This document shows positions 32,208-41,148 of a stretch of 64,000 bases of DNA, piece after piece. The stretch is from RUG714 sp964623515 (GTDB lineage: Bacteria > Bacillota > Clostridia > Oscillospirales > Acutalibacteraceae). Under the pieces are notes generated by a model. The model was not told the origin of the DNA and made no database searches. It saw only the letters and a program-made list of their open reading frames with translations. The position numbers were made by a program, and so were the translations under genes. Numbering within the stretch: the stretch's first letter is position 1; each line of letters starts with the position of its first letter. The stretch spans positions 1 to 64,000 of the forward strand of contig CAZURV010000005.1 of the NCBI GenBank assembly GCA_964623515.1. The letters run 5' to 3'.

Positions 32208-32477
32208 ATGTTCGTAAAAGATGTTGCAGTTAAGAATTCGGTAGGTCTTCATGCCCGCCCCGCTACTTTTTTTATTCAGAAAGCGAATGAGTTTAAAGCT
32301 TCGATTTGGGTTGAGAAAGAAGGCAGAAGAGTGAATGCAAAAAGCCTTTTGGGAGTTCTTTCTTTAGGAATCGGTCAAAATACAACCATCAAAATCATTG
32401 CAGACGGTGTGGACGAGGAAATTGCGGTAGACGCTCTCGTTAAGTTGGTTGAATCAGGTTTCGGCAACAACAATTAG
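32208..32477 (+). CDS. ptsH: Phosphocarrier protein HPr
   Basis: An 89-residue HPr. His15 lies in GLHARPA, the EI phosphorylation site, and Ser46 in AKSLLGVLSLG, the HPr kinase site of Firmicutes. It can therefore serve both PTS phosphotransfer and carbon catabolite control. ATG 32208 has GGGGGA upstream. ptsI is not adjacent. The presence of His15 argues against the regulatory-only paralogue Crh. Confidence 0.93.
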   Translation: MFVKDVAVKNSVGLHARPATFFIQKANEFKASIWVEKEGRRVNAKSLLGVLSLGIGQNTTIKIIADGVDEEIAVDALVKLVESGFGNNN

Positions 32478-32533
32478 TTTTGAATATAATTGAATTTTTA
32501 ATGCGCTGTTCGGCGCGGGAATATAAATCAGGC

Positions 32534-32563
32534 GGCGGTGCTGTGCACCGGCGCTTTTTTCTT
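32534..32563 (+). terminator. Terminator after the HPr gene
   Basis: CGGTGC, loop TGT, GCACCG with flanking GC pairs, followed by GCGCTTTTTT. Confidence 0.8.
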
Positions 32564-32576
32564 TTGGATTTGCTCG

Positions 32577-32605
32577 TTGGATTTCTAATTTAAATATGGT
32601 AAAAT
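32577..32605 (+). promoter_or_regulatory. Promoter of uvrC
   Basis: TTGGAT (32577-32582), 17-base spacer, TAAAAT (32600-32605), 38 bases before the start. Confidence 0.65.
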
Positions 32606-32642
32606 ATATATTGATTTAATCCATGGATTATCGGAGGATTTT

Positions 32643-34466
32643 ATGGACCGCATGGAAAGACTTTTGAAAAAAGCAAACGCGCTTCCGCTCAATAGCGGCG
32701 TTTATATTATGAAGAATAAAAGCGGAAAAGTGATTTATATCGGTAAGGCAAAAGCACTTAAAAACCGCGTAACTTCATATTTCAGAAAAAATTCGGGACA
32801 TAACCTGAAAACTGTAAAAATGGTCTCCAATGTGGAAGATTTTGATTATATTCTTACGGACAGCGAGTTTGAAGCGCTTGTGCTGGAATGCAGCCTGATT
32901 AAGCAGTATCAACCGAAATATAATATTCTTTTGAAAGATGATAAAGGATACAGTTATATCCGCATCACAAAAGAAGATTATCCGCGGATTTCCGAAGTGA
33001 AGCAGAAAGTCGAAGACGGTGCAAAATATCTCGGGCCGTATACGTCGTCGTGGTCTGTGTCTTCCGGTGTTTCGGAAGCGGTAAAGATTTTCAGGCTTCC
33101 CGTATGTAATAAGGTATTCCCAAGGGATTTCCGAAAGAGTAGGCCTTGTCTAAATTATCATATAGGCAGATGTATGGGCGTTTGTACCGGGAAAATTTCA
33201 AAAGCTGAATATAATGAGATTGTGAATGATGCGCTCGATTTTATTAGAGGCGGAAGCCATGCGGCTCTGCAAAAAATGCAGGCCAAAATGAAAGAATACA
33301 GCGAAAATACCGAATATGAAAAAGCCGCTGTGATGAGAGATAGAATCAAAGCGGTGCAGAGGCTGAATGACAAACAGAAAGTTGTGGAGGGAATTTATAA
33401 AAGTCAGGACGCTTTTGCTGTTGTCAGGGGAACGAAAAAAATGTGTTTCAGCGTTCTTCGCTTCAGAGACAGCCGTCTTGTAGACAGCGACAGTTTTATT
33501 TTGGAGAACAATGAAGATTTGGAGTCCGCAAGGCGGGAACTGCTTCTCAGGTTTTATGAGATGCGCGGAGATATTCCGCCACGGGTCGTTGTGGACGGCG
33601 GCGTTGAGGGTGAAGAACTGCTTGCCGAGTATTTGAGTCAGAAATGTTCAAGGAAAGTTCATATCATCATTCCCAAAAAAGGCGAGCAGCACGGCATAGT
33701 AGAGATGTGCCGTTCAAATGCCGCACAGCATCTGGCACTGTATGAGGGTAAAAGTTTGAATGAAACTTCTGCTTTGGATGAACTTGCAAAACTTCTCGGA
33801 CTCCCCAAACCGCCGCATATTATAGAGAGCTATGATATTTCGCATACCTCAGGAGCGGATAACGTTGCCGGGATGGTAGTATTCAAAGACGGCAAACCGT
33901 ACAAGAAAGCATATAAGCATTTTTCTGTCAAAGGCTTCAGCGGGCAGGATGATTACGCTTCCATGGCAGAGGTCGTAAGCAGACGTTTTAAACATTATTT
34001 TGAAGATGAAGACGGCGGCAGTTTTAAGATGAAACCCGATTTGATTCTGCTTGACGGCGGGAAAGGACAGGTTAACGCAGTTATTCCGGTTTTGGAAAGT
34101 TTCGGCTTGGATATACCGCTTTTCGGGATGGTAAAGGATTCAAAACACAGAACACGGGCTATCGCTACGGGAGGCGGAGAAATTCAAATAAACTCTGTTA
34201 AAAGCGCCTTTTCCCTTGTAACTTCAATTCAGGATGAGGTACACAGGTTCAGCATTGCGTATCATCATAAAAAACATACGAAAAATATCTTGTCGTCAAC
34301 GCTTACGTCTATAGACGGGATTGGCGAAAAGAAAGCGGAAGCACTGCTGAAGAAATTCGGAAGTTTAAAGAAAATACGTGCGGCTTCTGCCGAGGAAATT
34401 TCAGAAATAAACGGTTTTTCACGAACTCTTGCAGAGAAAGTTATTCAGGCGCTGAATCAGGAATGA
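32643..34466 (+). CDS. uvrC: Excinuclease ABC subunit C
   Basis: A 607-residue nuclease. Residues 15-95 form the GIY-YIG domain (GVYIMKN..VIYIGKAK). A UVR motif lies at about 205-240, the RNase H-like endonuclease domain follows (ESYDISHTSGADNVAGMVV; LILLDGGKGQ), and two helix-hairpin-helix motifs end it (SIDGIGEKKAEALL; EINGFSRTLA). It makes both incisions in nucleotide excision repair. CGGAGGA precedes ATG 32643. uvrA and uvrB are not in the window. Confidence 0.97.
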   Translation: MDRMERLLKKANALPLNSGVYIMKNKSGKVIYIGKAKALKNRVTSYFRKNSGHNLKTVKMVSNVEDFDYILTDSEFEALVLECSLIKQYQPKYNILLKDDKGYSYIRITKEDYPRISEVKQKVEDGAKYLGPYTSSWSVSSGVSEAVKIFRLPVCNKVFPRDFRKSRPCLNYHIGRCMGVCTGKISKAEYNEIVNDALDFIRGGSHAALQKMQAKMKEYSENTEYEKAAVMRDRIKAVQRLNDKQKVVEGIYKSQDAFAVVRGTKKMCFSVLRFRDSRLVDSDSFILENNEDLESARRELLLRFYEMRGDIPPRVVVDGGVEGEELLAEYLSQKCSRKVHIIIPKKGEQHGIVEMCRSNAAQHLALYEGKSLNETSALDELAKLLGLPKPPHIIESYDISHTSGADNVAGMVVFKDGKPYKKAYKHFSVKGFSGQDDYASMAEVVSRRFKHYFEDEDGGSFKMKPDLILLDGGKGQVNAVIPVLESFGLDIPLFGMVKDSKHRTRAIATGGGEIQINSVKSAFSLVTSIQDEVHRFSIAYHHKKHTKNILSSTLTSIDGIGEKKAEALLKKFGSLKKIRAASAEEISEINGFSRTLAEKVIQALNQE

Positions 34467-34560
34467 TAAATTGAATTTACAGCCATTTTTGTTGCACGTG
34501 CATTTCAGGTAAAGCTTCTGCGGGAACAGGAACTCCGAAAGCCGTAATGCCGGCTCTTGC

Positions 34561-34589
34561 TTGACATTATTCGTCATATATTGTATAGT
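34561..34589 (+). promoter_or_regulatory. Promoter with a long leader ahead of rsmD
   Basis: TTGACA (34561-34566), 17-base spacer, TATAGT (34584-34589). The next gene starts at 34859, so the 5' leader would be about 265 bases. I see short paired segments (GGCAAAATACCTCTTATGCC at about 34631-34650) but no known riboswitch core. Confidence 0.75.
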
Positions 34590-34858
34590 ATTAGAAGATT
34601 TAAACTGGATAGGAATAAAATGATTTGGAAGGCAAAATACCTCTTATGCCTCTTTAAAAAGCTTGAAATGCAATAGTGTTTCTGCGTTTGTTTTGCTACG
34701 CCCAAGAACAAATAATCTTGCCTTTCAAAACTGCCCTGCATCTGAATGAACTTAAAAAATACAAGGAAAATTCATCATTATCAGGTTTTTTCTCCTTATC
34801 TTATCGTTTAAATTCGACTGTTTTTTTAACATTTTTTTGCAGTAAATGCGGTGATTTT

Positions 34859-35395
34859 TTGAGGGTAATCAGCGGTACTGCCGGAGGCCGGCATTTGGAA
34901 ACACCCCATGGCATGGCTGTGAGACCGACAACCGAGAAAGTGAAAGAAGCTTTGTTTTCTTCTATTCAGTTTGAATTGGAAGGGAAAAGAGTTCTGGATT
35001 TGTTTGCCGGTTCCGGACAGCTCGGTATTGAAGCGCTCAGCCGCGGAGCTGAATCTGCCGTTTTTGTGGATAACAGCAGTGCGTCTGTTGAAATTGTCAA
35101 AAATAATCTGAAAAAATGCGCTTTCAGCGCAGATGTTTTAAAATGCGACGGTGTTGCATATATATATTCTGTGCAGGAAGAGTTCGATTTTATTTTTCTT
35201 GATCCGCCGTATGGCACGGGTCTGCTTCTCAAAGCGCTTGAAGGCGCGGCGGGAAAAATCAGTCCGGGCGGTATGATAACAGCGGAACATCCATTGGAAG
35301 AAAAACTGCCGGATACAATCGGAAACTGCTTTGTTTCACGGCGAAAAAAATACGGCAAGCTGCAACTTACATTTTACAGACGCAGGGAGTTATAA
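34859..35395 (+). CDS. rsmD: 16S rRNA (guanine966-N2)-methyltransferase RsmD
   Basis: A 178-residue methyltransferase of normal length. The SAM motif is VLDLFAGSGQLGIEAL and the catalytic motif DPPY (FLDPPYGTG). TTG 34859 starts the conserved LRVISGTAGG block, with GGTGA seven bases upstream; the open frame extends further upstream but is not protein-like there. The stop overlaps coaD by one base. Confidence 0.93.
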   Translation: MRVISGTAGGRHLETPHGMAVRPTTEKVKEALFSSIQFELEGKRVLDLFAGSGQLGIEALSRGAESAVFVDNSSASVEIVKNNLKKCAFSADVLKCDGVAYIYSVQEEFDFIFLDPPYGTGLLLKALEGAAGKISPGGMITAEHPLEEKLPDTIGNCFVSRRKKYGKLQLTFYRRREL

Positions 35396-35892
35396 TGAAA
35401 ATCTGTATTTATCCGGGAAGCTTTGATCCCGTAACGGAGGGACATCTTGACATTGTCAGAAGAGCCGCCAAGCTTTTCGATAAAGTTATCGTTACCGTTA
35501 TGGTCAATTCAAATAAAAAGAATTATGCATTTTCAACTGATGAAAGAGTGGATTTCTTAAAAAGATGCACAGTAGATATACCGCAGGTTGAAGTGGATAG
35601 TTCTCAGGGAATATTGCTTGCCGAATATGCGAAAAAAAAGAATGCCTGCGCCGTTGTTAAAGGCTTGAGGGCTATGTCTGATTATGAATATGAATTTCAG
35701 CAGGCGCTTATCAATCAAAAGCTTAATAATGAAATAGAAACTGTTTTTCTTGTTACGTCAAGAGAAAATATGTTTTTAAGCTCAAGTATGGTTAAAGAGG
35801 TGTGCAGTTTGGGGGGAGATGTATCCCTTTTTGTGCCGGGAACCATTCATGAGGATATTGTCAAACGACTTTACAGAAAGGATGTAAAATAA
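35395..35892 (+). CDS. coaD: Phosphopantetheine adenylyltransferase
   Basis: A 165-residue nucleotidyltransferase of the coenzyme A pathway. PGSFDPVTEGHLDI is the N-terminal TxGH signature, and LSSSMVKEV is the C-terminal ISSTxVR-like motif. TAATG overlap with rsmD implies coupled translation, as in many Firmicutes. Confidence 0.97.
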   Translation: MKICIYPGSFDPVTEGHLDIVRRAAKLFDKVIVTVMVNSNKKNYAFSTDERVDFLKRCTVDIPQVEVDSSQGILLAEYAKKKNACAVVKGLRAMSDYEYEFQQALINQKLNNEIETVFLVTSRENMFLSSSMVKEVCSLGGDVSLFVPGTIHEDIVKRLYRKDVK

Positions 35893-35893
35893 T

Positions 35894-36379
35894 ATGACTA
35901 TTGACGATTTTTTGGATTTGCTGGAAGAGACTATTGAAGATGGCAAGGCAGTTGTTTTAACCAATAAAATTATGGTTGACGGCGGAAGAATGAAAGAAAT
36001 AATTGAAGATATCCGTCTGAATATGCCTGAGGAAATCCGTAAGGCTAAGAAAATCGTTGAAGACAGAGCAACGATTCTTGAAAAAGCCGCCGAAGGTGCG
36101 GACGCAACAATCAAAAAGGCCGAAGAACAGCAGCAGATGATGGTTTCCGAAACCGAGATTATGAAAGTTGCGCAGGCACAGGCAAATGCTCTGCTTGCAA
36201 AAGCAAACGGCGAAGCCCAGGATACGATTAACGACGCCAATGCCAAAAGCGAAGCTATGAAAGCAAGTGCAACAAAGTTTGTTGACGATCTTATGAGTCA
36301 GGTAGACGAATCGCTTTATGATACGCTGACTGAGATTCGCAGGGCAAGGCAGAACTTCAAATCTGCGCAGGCACAGTAA
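35894..36379 (+). CDS. Coiled-coil protein downstream of coaD
   Basis: A 161-residue highly charged protein, almost entirely helical (about residues 25-125 as Ala/Glu/Lys-rich coiled coil). It resembles the short DivIVA/SepIVA-like or ATP-synthase-stalk-like proteins often annotated as ATPase in Clostridia. There is no nucleotide-binding motif, so an ATPase function is not supported. It starts two bases after the coaD stop and a terminator follows. A scaffold role is inference. Confidence 0.6.
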   Translation: MTIDDFLDLLEETIEDGKAVVLTNKIMVDGGRMKEIIEDIRLNMPEEIRKAKKIVEDRATILEKAAEGADATIKKAEEQQQMMVSETEIMKVAQAQANALLAKANGEAQDTINDANAKSEAMKASATKFVDDLMSQVDESLYDTLTEIRRARQNFKSAQAQ

Positions 36380-36397
36380 GAAAGAATATTGGATATT

Positions 36398-36427
36398 ACC
36401 GCTGCATGATTGCAGCGGTTTTTTTCT
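36398..36427 (+). terminator. Terminator of rsmD-coaD unit
   Basis: ACCGCTGCA (36398-36406), loop TGAT, TGCAGCGGT (36411-36419), then TTTTTT. Confidence 0.95.
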
Positions 36428-36522
36428 GTAAACGAAAGTGCAATGATGTGTAAGCGGCAATTATGTTAAAGTGATTAAGAAGTTTAGGATTCCGCTGTTG
36501 TTCTTGAAAGTACCACCGCTGT

Positions 36523-36615
36523 TATAACCTATTCGCCGATGGATTCCGCCTCTTAAGCGGCGGGGTCCGTTTCAGAATTTCAGTAGGAGTGATAATCTCC
36601 CACTGAAACCTTAAG
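36523..36615 (+). repeat. Dispersed repeat, type A, 3'-truncated
   Basis: It starts TATAACCTATTCGCCGATGG and keeps the first two hairpins (CCGCCTCTTAAGCGG; CAGTAGGAG..CTCCCACTG) but stops near ACTGAAACC. It lies upstream of the mraZ promoter and downstream of the coaD-unit terminator. Confidence 0.75.
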
Positions 36616-36670
36616 AATTTTTTGTTTCTCAAAAATTTTTTTCACTAAATAATGTATGTTTCGTTTTTTA

Positions 36671-36698
36671 CTCCACAATATCTTGTGGAGTTTTTTTG
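36671..36698 (+). terminator. Terminator between the repeat copy and mraZ
   Basis: CTCCACAA (36671-36678), loop TATC, TTGTGGAG (36683-36690), then TTTTTTTG. No gene lies directly upstream, so it may end an untranslated transcript from the repeat region or insulate mraZ. Confidence 0.85.
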
Positions 36699-36737
36699 TT
36701 TTTTCAAGCAAGCAGATTTTTCCCTTGAAAAAATGCC

Positions 36738-36766
36738 TTGCATTTGAAGAAACGTTAGTATATAAT
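36738..36766 (+). promoter_or_regulatory. Promoter of the mraZ division/cell-wall cluster
   Basis: TTGCAT (36738-36743), 17-base spacer, TATAAT (36761-36766), 77 bases before mraZ. I do not see the triple GTGGG array that MraZ binds in some bacteria. Confidence 0.8.
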
Positions 36767-36842
36767 AAAACCGTGGGTTTTCATCCCAATTTTGTGCAGG
36801 GCAATAACATTTTGTCCCTAAATTGTGAAAGGAGATGGCATT

Positions 36843-37304
36843 ATGGGTAATTTTTATTACGGCAGTGATTTAAGTAAAGCCGATTCCAAATTCCGTATTG
36901 CCATTCCCGCCAGGCAGAGAAAACTTTTGGGAGAAAGCTTCAAGATAACACGAAATATAGATCCGCGCAAAAAGAACTTATGTTTGTTTGACGATAAGGC
37001 TTACAGCGTTGTAATCAAGAATATTCAGAAACTTCCCGTTAAGTTCTCGCAGGATGTCAATATGCTTTTTACCGCTTCGACTTATGATGTTAAGCCGGAC
37101 AAGCAAGGCAGGATTGTAATTCCTGCAACACTGCGCGATATTGTCGGCATTCAGCCGGGCGACAGCGTTGTGATTGCAGGTGTGGGAAGCAATCTCGATA
37201 TTCATGTTCAGGCAGAGTGGGATGCTGTTACGCAGGCTGCGGTTAACAACAAAGAATTTATTGACGCTTTAAGTATGTTTAATTTTGCCGATGAAAACGA
37301 ATAA
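36843..37304 (+). CDS. mraZ: Transcriptional regulator MraZ
   Basis: A 153-residue protein with two AbrB-like swapped-hairpin domains: DSKFRIAIPAR in the first and DKQGRIVIPATLR in the second. MraZ controls its own division cluster in other bacteria. ATG 36843 has AAAGGAGA upstream. It overlaps rsmH by 14 bases. Confidence 0.95.
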   Translation: MGNFYYGSDLSKADSKFRIAIPARQRKLLGESFKITRNIDPRKKNLCLFDDKAYSVVIKNIQKLPVKFSQDVNMLFTASTYDVKPDKQGRIVIPATLRDIVGIQPGDSVVIAGVGSNLDIHVQAEWDAVTQAAVNNKEFIDALSMFNFADENE

Positions 37305-38229
37305 TTTCGTGCATAAACCGGTTCTGCTTGAGGAAACGGTTCAGGCATTGAATATAAAACCGGGAGGCATCTATATTGACGCTACCGCAGGTGGCGGAGG
37401 CCATTCTGCCGCCATCCTTGAGAAACTCGGCGGAAGCGGACTCCTTATATGCATAGACCGGGATCCCGATGCGATTCAAACGCTTGAAGAACGCTTCGGG
37501 AGTTTTCGGAACGTAAAGATAATAAAAGATAATTTTTCTGATTTAAAAAATATATTGTCTTCGCTGAACATAGGCGGTTTTAACGGTCTGCTTCTTGATA
37601 TAGGTGTAAGTTCGCATCAGCTGGATACGGCGGAAAGAGGATTTTCTTTTCATACCGACGCACCGCTTGATATGCGTATGTCGCAGAACGGAATTTCCGC
37701 TTATGATGTTGTGAACACTTACGGAGAAAAAGAACTTGCCGACATTATATACAAATACGGCGAGGAAAAATTCAGCAGAAATATTGCCTCAAACATTGTG
37801 AAAGCCAGAGCTGAAAAGCCTGTGGAAACAACGTTTGAACTGGTCGCCATCATTAAAGCATCAATGCCTGCCGCCGCGAGGAGAAACGCGCATCCGGCGC
37901 GCAGAACGTTTCAGGCTTTGAGAATAGAAGTTAACCATGAACTTGAGTTCCTTGAAAAAGCCCTTGACGATTCCATAGATCTTGCATACAGCGGCGCACG
38001 GCTTGCTGTGATTACTTTCCATTCTCTAGAAGATCGAATTGTTAAGCTGAAATTTCGGGAATGGTCGCAGGGGTGCACCTGCCCAAAATCATTTCCGATT
38101 TGCGTATGCGGCAAAAAGCCGAGAATAAAAGCTTTCAAACCCGTTTCTGCATCGGAGGCGGAAATTAAAATAAATCCCAGAAGTCGGAGCGCAAAACTGC
38201 GCGCGGCAAAAATAACGGAAGAAAAGTGA
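37291..38229 (+). CDS. rsmH: 16S rRNA (cytosine1402-N4)-methyltransferase RsmH
   Basis: A 312-residue methyltransferase. HKPVLLEETV, the SAM site DATAGGGGHSAAIL, and LLLDIGVSSHQLD are family blocks; SLEDRIVK lies near the C-terminus. ATG 37291 sits inside the end of mraZ with no strong ribosome site, so it is probably coupled. Second gene of the cluster. Confidence 0.96.
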   Translation: MKTNNFVHKPVLLEETVQALNIKPGGIYIDATAGGGGHSAAILEKLGGSGLLICIDRDPDAIQTLEERFGSFRNVKIIKDNFSDLKNILSSLNIGGFNGLLLDIGVSSHQLDTAERGFSFHTDAPLDMRMSQNGISAYDVVNTYGEKELADIIYKYGEEKFSRNIASNIVKARAEKPVETTFELVAIIKASMPAAARRNAHPARRTFQALRIEVNHELEFLEKALDDSIDLAYSGARLAVITFHSLEDRIVKLKFREWSQGCTCPKSFPICVCGKKPRIKAFKPVSASEAEIKINPRSRSAKLRAAKITEEK

Positions 38230-38238
38230 GAGATATAA

Positions 38239-38703
38239 ATGGCTTCGTATGCATATGATTATAATTACGATTTTGAAACTTTTGCCCCTAAAAAACAGCC
38301 TGTAACCGAACCGGAAACAACGGGCTTTGAACCGCGTGTTGTCAGGCCGAAAAAAAAGAGTATCGTTCAGCAGCGGCGGGAAAGACAGCTTATACTGAAA
38401 AAAATGATTACGATTATCGCCGCGTCGGTTCTTCTTTTTGCGCTTTTCGGCGCAAGGGTATGGATTCAGGTATCGCTGAATGAAAAAACCAAAGAGCTTT
38501 CGGATATTCAAAACGCAATAAGCGTTCAGCAAAGTGAAAGTGTATATCTTGAAAACAAACTGAATTCGATGGTAAATTTGGGAACAGTTGAAAATATTGC
38601 TGTCAATAAACTTCATATGGTCAAAAAAGAAAGTTCGCAGATTAGATATATTATGGTCGGCGAAATAGGGAATGAAGAAGACGGAAAAGTTGTAACAGAA
38701 TAA
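38239..38703 (+). CDS. ftsL: Cell division protein FtsL
   Basis: A 154-residue bitopic protein: charged cytoplasmic region (1-52), one membrane helix (about 55-75), then an extracytoplasmic coiled coil. Sequence identity to FtsL is typically low; the call rests on topology and on its fixed place between rsmH and the PBP gene. It should complex with DivIB and DivIC. Confidence 0.85.
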   Translation: MASYAYDYNYDFETFAPKKQPVTEPETTGFEPRVVRPKKKSIVQQRRERQLILKKMITIIAASVLLFALFGARVWIQVSLNEKTKELSDIQNAISVQQSESVYLENKLNSMVNLGTVENIAVNKLHMVKKESSQIRYIMVGEIGNEEDGKVVTE

Positions 38704-38893
38704 TTTTATTATTTACTGAATAATTATACTTACGGGAGTTATCTATTAGCTCCCGTATGGCGGTTTTTATATGCAGACGTGTTTTTATGAGAAAGACCGT
38801 TATAGGAAACCGCAGGCGCGGCGCGGCTTATCTGGCTGTAGCGCTTATAATTTTATCGCGTGCGCGTCGCGTATATATTTAGAGGTGAACGTG

Positions 38894-41134
38894 TTGAACA
38901 GGCAGAGAAGTGCAAAAAAGATAATGCTTTCAAGAATGAAAATTGTTTTTTTGGTTATCATTCTTGCTTTTGCCGTTCTGGCGGGCAGGCTTGCCTGGAT
39001 ACAGCTTGTCAGAGGAGATTATTATCAGGAAAAAGCGCTTGCCACGCAACTTTCGGATACAACGATTGAAGCGCAGAGAGGTACGATTTACGACAGCAAT
39101 ATGAACGTACTTGTTCAGAGCGCAACAGTTTGGAAAATATATATTGATCCGTCAAATATAGACAAATCCGGAAATGAAGACGAAATGATAGCGGAAGAGC
39201 TATCAAAAATACTCGGCTTAAAGAAAGCCGAAGTGCTGGAGATGTGCGGAGAAGACAGCAGTTACGTTGTTGTGAAAGATGACGTGGAGTATGAAGATAA
39301 GCAAGAAGTGCTGGATTTTGCCGTAAAAAATGAAATTTCCGATTGTATCGGCGTCGAAACCTCCACAAAACGTTTTTATTCTTCGTCAAATTTTGCCGCA
39401 ACTGTTTTAGGCTTCTGCGGTTCCGACGGTCAGGGGCTGGAAGGAATTGAAGCTTATTATGATGACGTGCTTATCGGTACTGCCGGCAGACTCATCACTG
39501 CAAAGAACGCGCAGTCCGAAGCTATGCCGAATGATTATGAAACCGTAATCGACGCTGAAGACGGAGACAGCCTTGTGCTTACAATAGACGATGTTATCCA
39601 GTACAGCCTCGATCAGAACGTTGAGGAAGCCCTTGAAGCGGCGGGTGCCCAAAATGCTTACGGCATTGTAATGGACGTTGAAACAGGTGCAATACTTGGT
39701 ATGTCAAATAAGCCTGATTTTGATTCCGATGACCCTTGGGAAATCAAAAACCAGACTGCCATTGAAAATATCAAGTCGATAACGGATAAAAATAAGAAAA
39801 AAGAAGCGGAATCCGCTGCAATCCTTGAACAGTGGCGAAATAAAACAATCACGGATACATATGAACCGGGTTCCGTCTTTAAAATCGTAACCGCTGCGGC
39901 GGCTCTTGAAGAAGGCATTGTTGATGAAAATTATACATATACCGATACCGGAAGTATAAAAGTTGAAGACCGTACATATAACTGCCATTTAAGAAGCGGA
40001 CACGGAACGGAAACCTTTTCGCAGGCACTTCAGAATTCCTGCAACCCATGGTTTATCAATCTCGGGCAAAAGCTAGGCGTAGAAAAGTTTTATAAATACT
40101 TTGAAGCTTTCGGAATGACTGAAGCAACAGGCATTGATTTGCCTGGTGAAGCCGAACCTGTGGCAGGTGTAACCTATCACGAACTTGACGAGATGGGCAA
40201 AGTGGAGCTTGCGTCTGAATCTTTCGGTCAGTCTTTTCAAATCAGTCCGATTCAGATGATTGCTGCGGTGTCGGCAGTTGCGAACGGCGGGAAGCTGATG
40301 AAACCTTATGTTGTTAAAGAAGTTGTGGACAGTAACGGTTCGGTTATTTCAACCACACAACCTACCGTTAAGCGGACAGTTATTTCAGAAGAAACGGCGG
40401 CTGAACTCAGAGGTATGCTTGAGGATGTTGTAACTTACGGAACAGGTAAAAACGCTTATCTTGCAGGTTATCATGTTGCAGGGAAAACCGGAACATCTGA
40501 AAAACTTAATACTGTAGATGCCGAGGGCGGCAAAAAATATGTTACTTCATTTGTGTGCTTTGCTCCTGCGGACGATCCGGTTGTCGCAGTGCTGATATGC
40601 TGTGATGAACCCGAGGGAAGTAATCCGGGAGGCGGCACAAACTGTGCGCCGTACTGTGCGTCTGTGCTGCAAACCTGTATGGAATATTACAATGTTCAGC
40701 CACAATATACAGATGATGAAAAAGAATCGCTTTCCATAAGCACACCTGATTTTACTGGCAAAACTCCGGAAACCGCGCGTGCCGAAGCAGAAGATGCGGG
40801 ACTCAAACTGAGCGTAGTGGGTGATGGGGAAAAGATTGTTGCACAGTCTCCTGCTGCAGACAGACAGATTCCATCCGGTGGGCAGGTTGTCGTATATACA
40901 CAGGAAGATTATAAGGCGGAAACAACGCAGGTTCCGGATTTTTCCGATATGAGCGTTTATGAAGTGAATGCAGCTGCCGCTCAGGCGGGACTGAACGTGG
41001 AAATGAGCGGCGCCAATCTTGACGACGGAAATGCAAAGGCGGGCCGTCAGTCAATATCAAAAAATACAAAAGTGGAAAAGGGAACTGTTGTGAAAGTTAC
41101 TTTTATCTCTTCAAACAATGTTAACGATAGATAA
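38894..41134 (+). CDS. Class B penicillin-binding protein with two PASTA domains (FtsI/SpoVD type)
   Basis: A 746-residue transpeptidase. One membrane helix (about 15-35), the dimerisation domain, then the catalytic domain with S327-V-F-K330, the SxN motif SCN in ALQNSCNPWF and KTGT in AGKTGTSEK. Two PASTA repeats (VPDFTGKTP-type and VPDFSDMS) end it. It crosslinks septal (FtsI) or spore cortex (SpoVD) peptidoglycan; I cannot separate these. TTG 38894 has AGAGGTG six bases upstream; GTG 38891 is an alternative. Confidence 0.92.
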   Translation: MNRQRSAKKIMLSRMKIVFLVIILAFAVLAGRLAWIQLVRGDYYQEKALATQLSDTTIEAQRGTIYDSNMNVLVQSATVWKIYIDPSNIDKSGNEDEMIAEELSKILGLKKAEVLEMCGEDSSYVVVKDDVEYEDKQEVLDFAVKNEISDCIGVETSTKRFYSSSNFAATVLGFCGSDGQGLEGIEAYYDDVLIGTAGRLITAKNAQSEAMPNDYETVIDAEDGDSLVLTIDDVIQYSLDQNVEEALEAAGAQNAYGIVMDVETGAILGMSNKPDFDSDDPWEIKNQTAIENIKSITDKNKKKEAESAAILEQWRNKTITDTYEPGSVFKIVTAAAALEEGIVDENYTYTDTGSIKVEDRTYNCHLRSGHGTETFSQALQNSCNPWFINLGQKLGVEKFYKYFEAFGMTEATGIDLPGEAEPVAGVTYHELDEMGKVELASESFGQSFQISPIQMIAAVSAVANGGKLMKPYVVKEVVDSNGSVISTTQPTVKRTVISEETAAELRGMLEDVVTYGTGKNAYLAGYHVAGKTGTSEKLNTVDAEGGKKYVTSFVCFAPADDPVVAVLICCDEPEGSNPGGGTNCAPYCASVLQTCMEYYNVQPQYTDDEKESLSISTPDFTGKTPETARAEAEDAGLKLSVVGDGEKIVAQSPAADRQIPSGGQVVVYTQEDYKAETTQVPDFSDMSVYEVNAAAAQAGLNVEMSGANLDDGNAKAGRQSISKNTKVEKGTVVKVTFISSNNVNDR

Positions 41135-41148
41135 ACGGAGGTCATTAA

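Noticed and set aside
34676..34858. Upstream in-frame extension of rsmD by about 60 codons
   Set aside because: The extension is not protein-like and conserved RsmD sequence begins at LRVISGTAGG; TTG 34859 with GGTGA fits the family start.
36767..36842. MraZ-binding GTGGG repeat array upstream of mraZ
   Set aside because: Only one GTGGG is present (near 36774), not the three spaced repeats that would be needed.
38771..38893. Forty-one-codon upstream extension of the PBP
   Set aside because: The ATG at 38771 has no ribosome site, and the extension places a non-family sequence ahead of the membrane anchor. AGAGGTG before TTG 38894 fits better.
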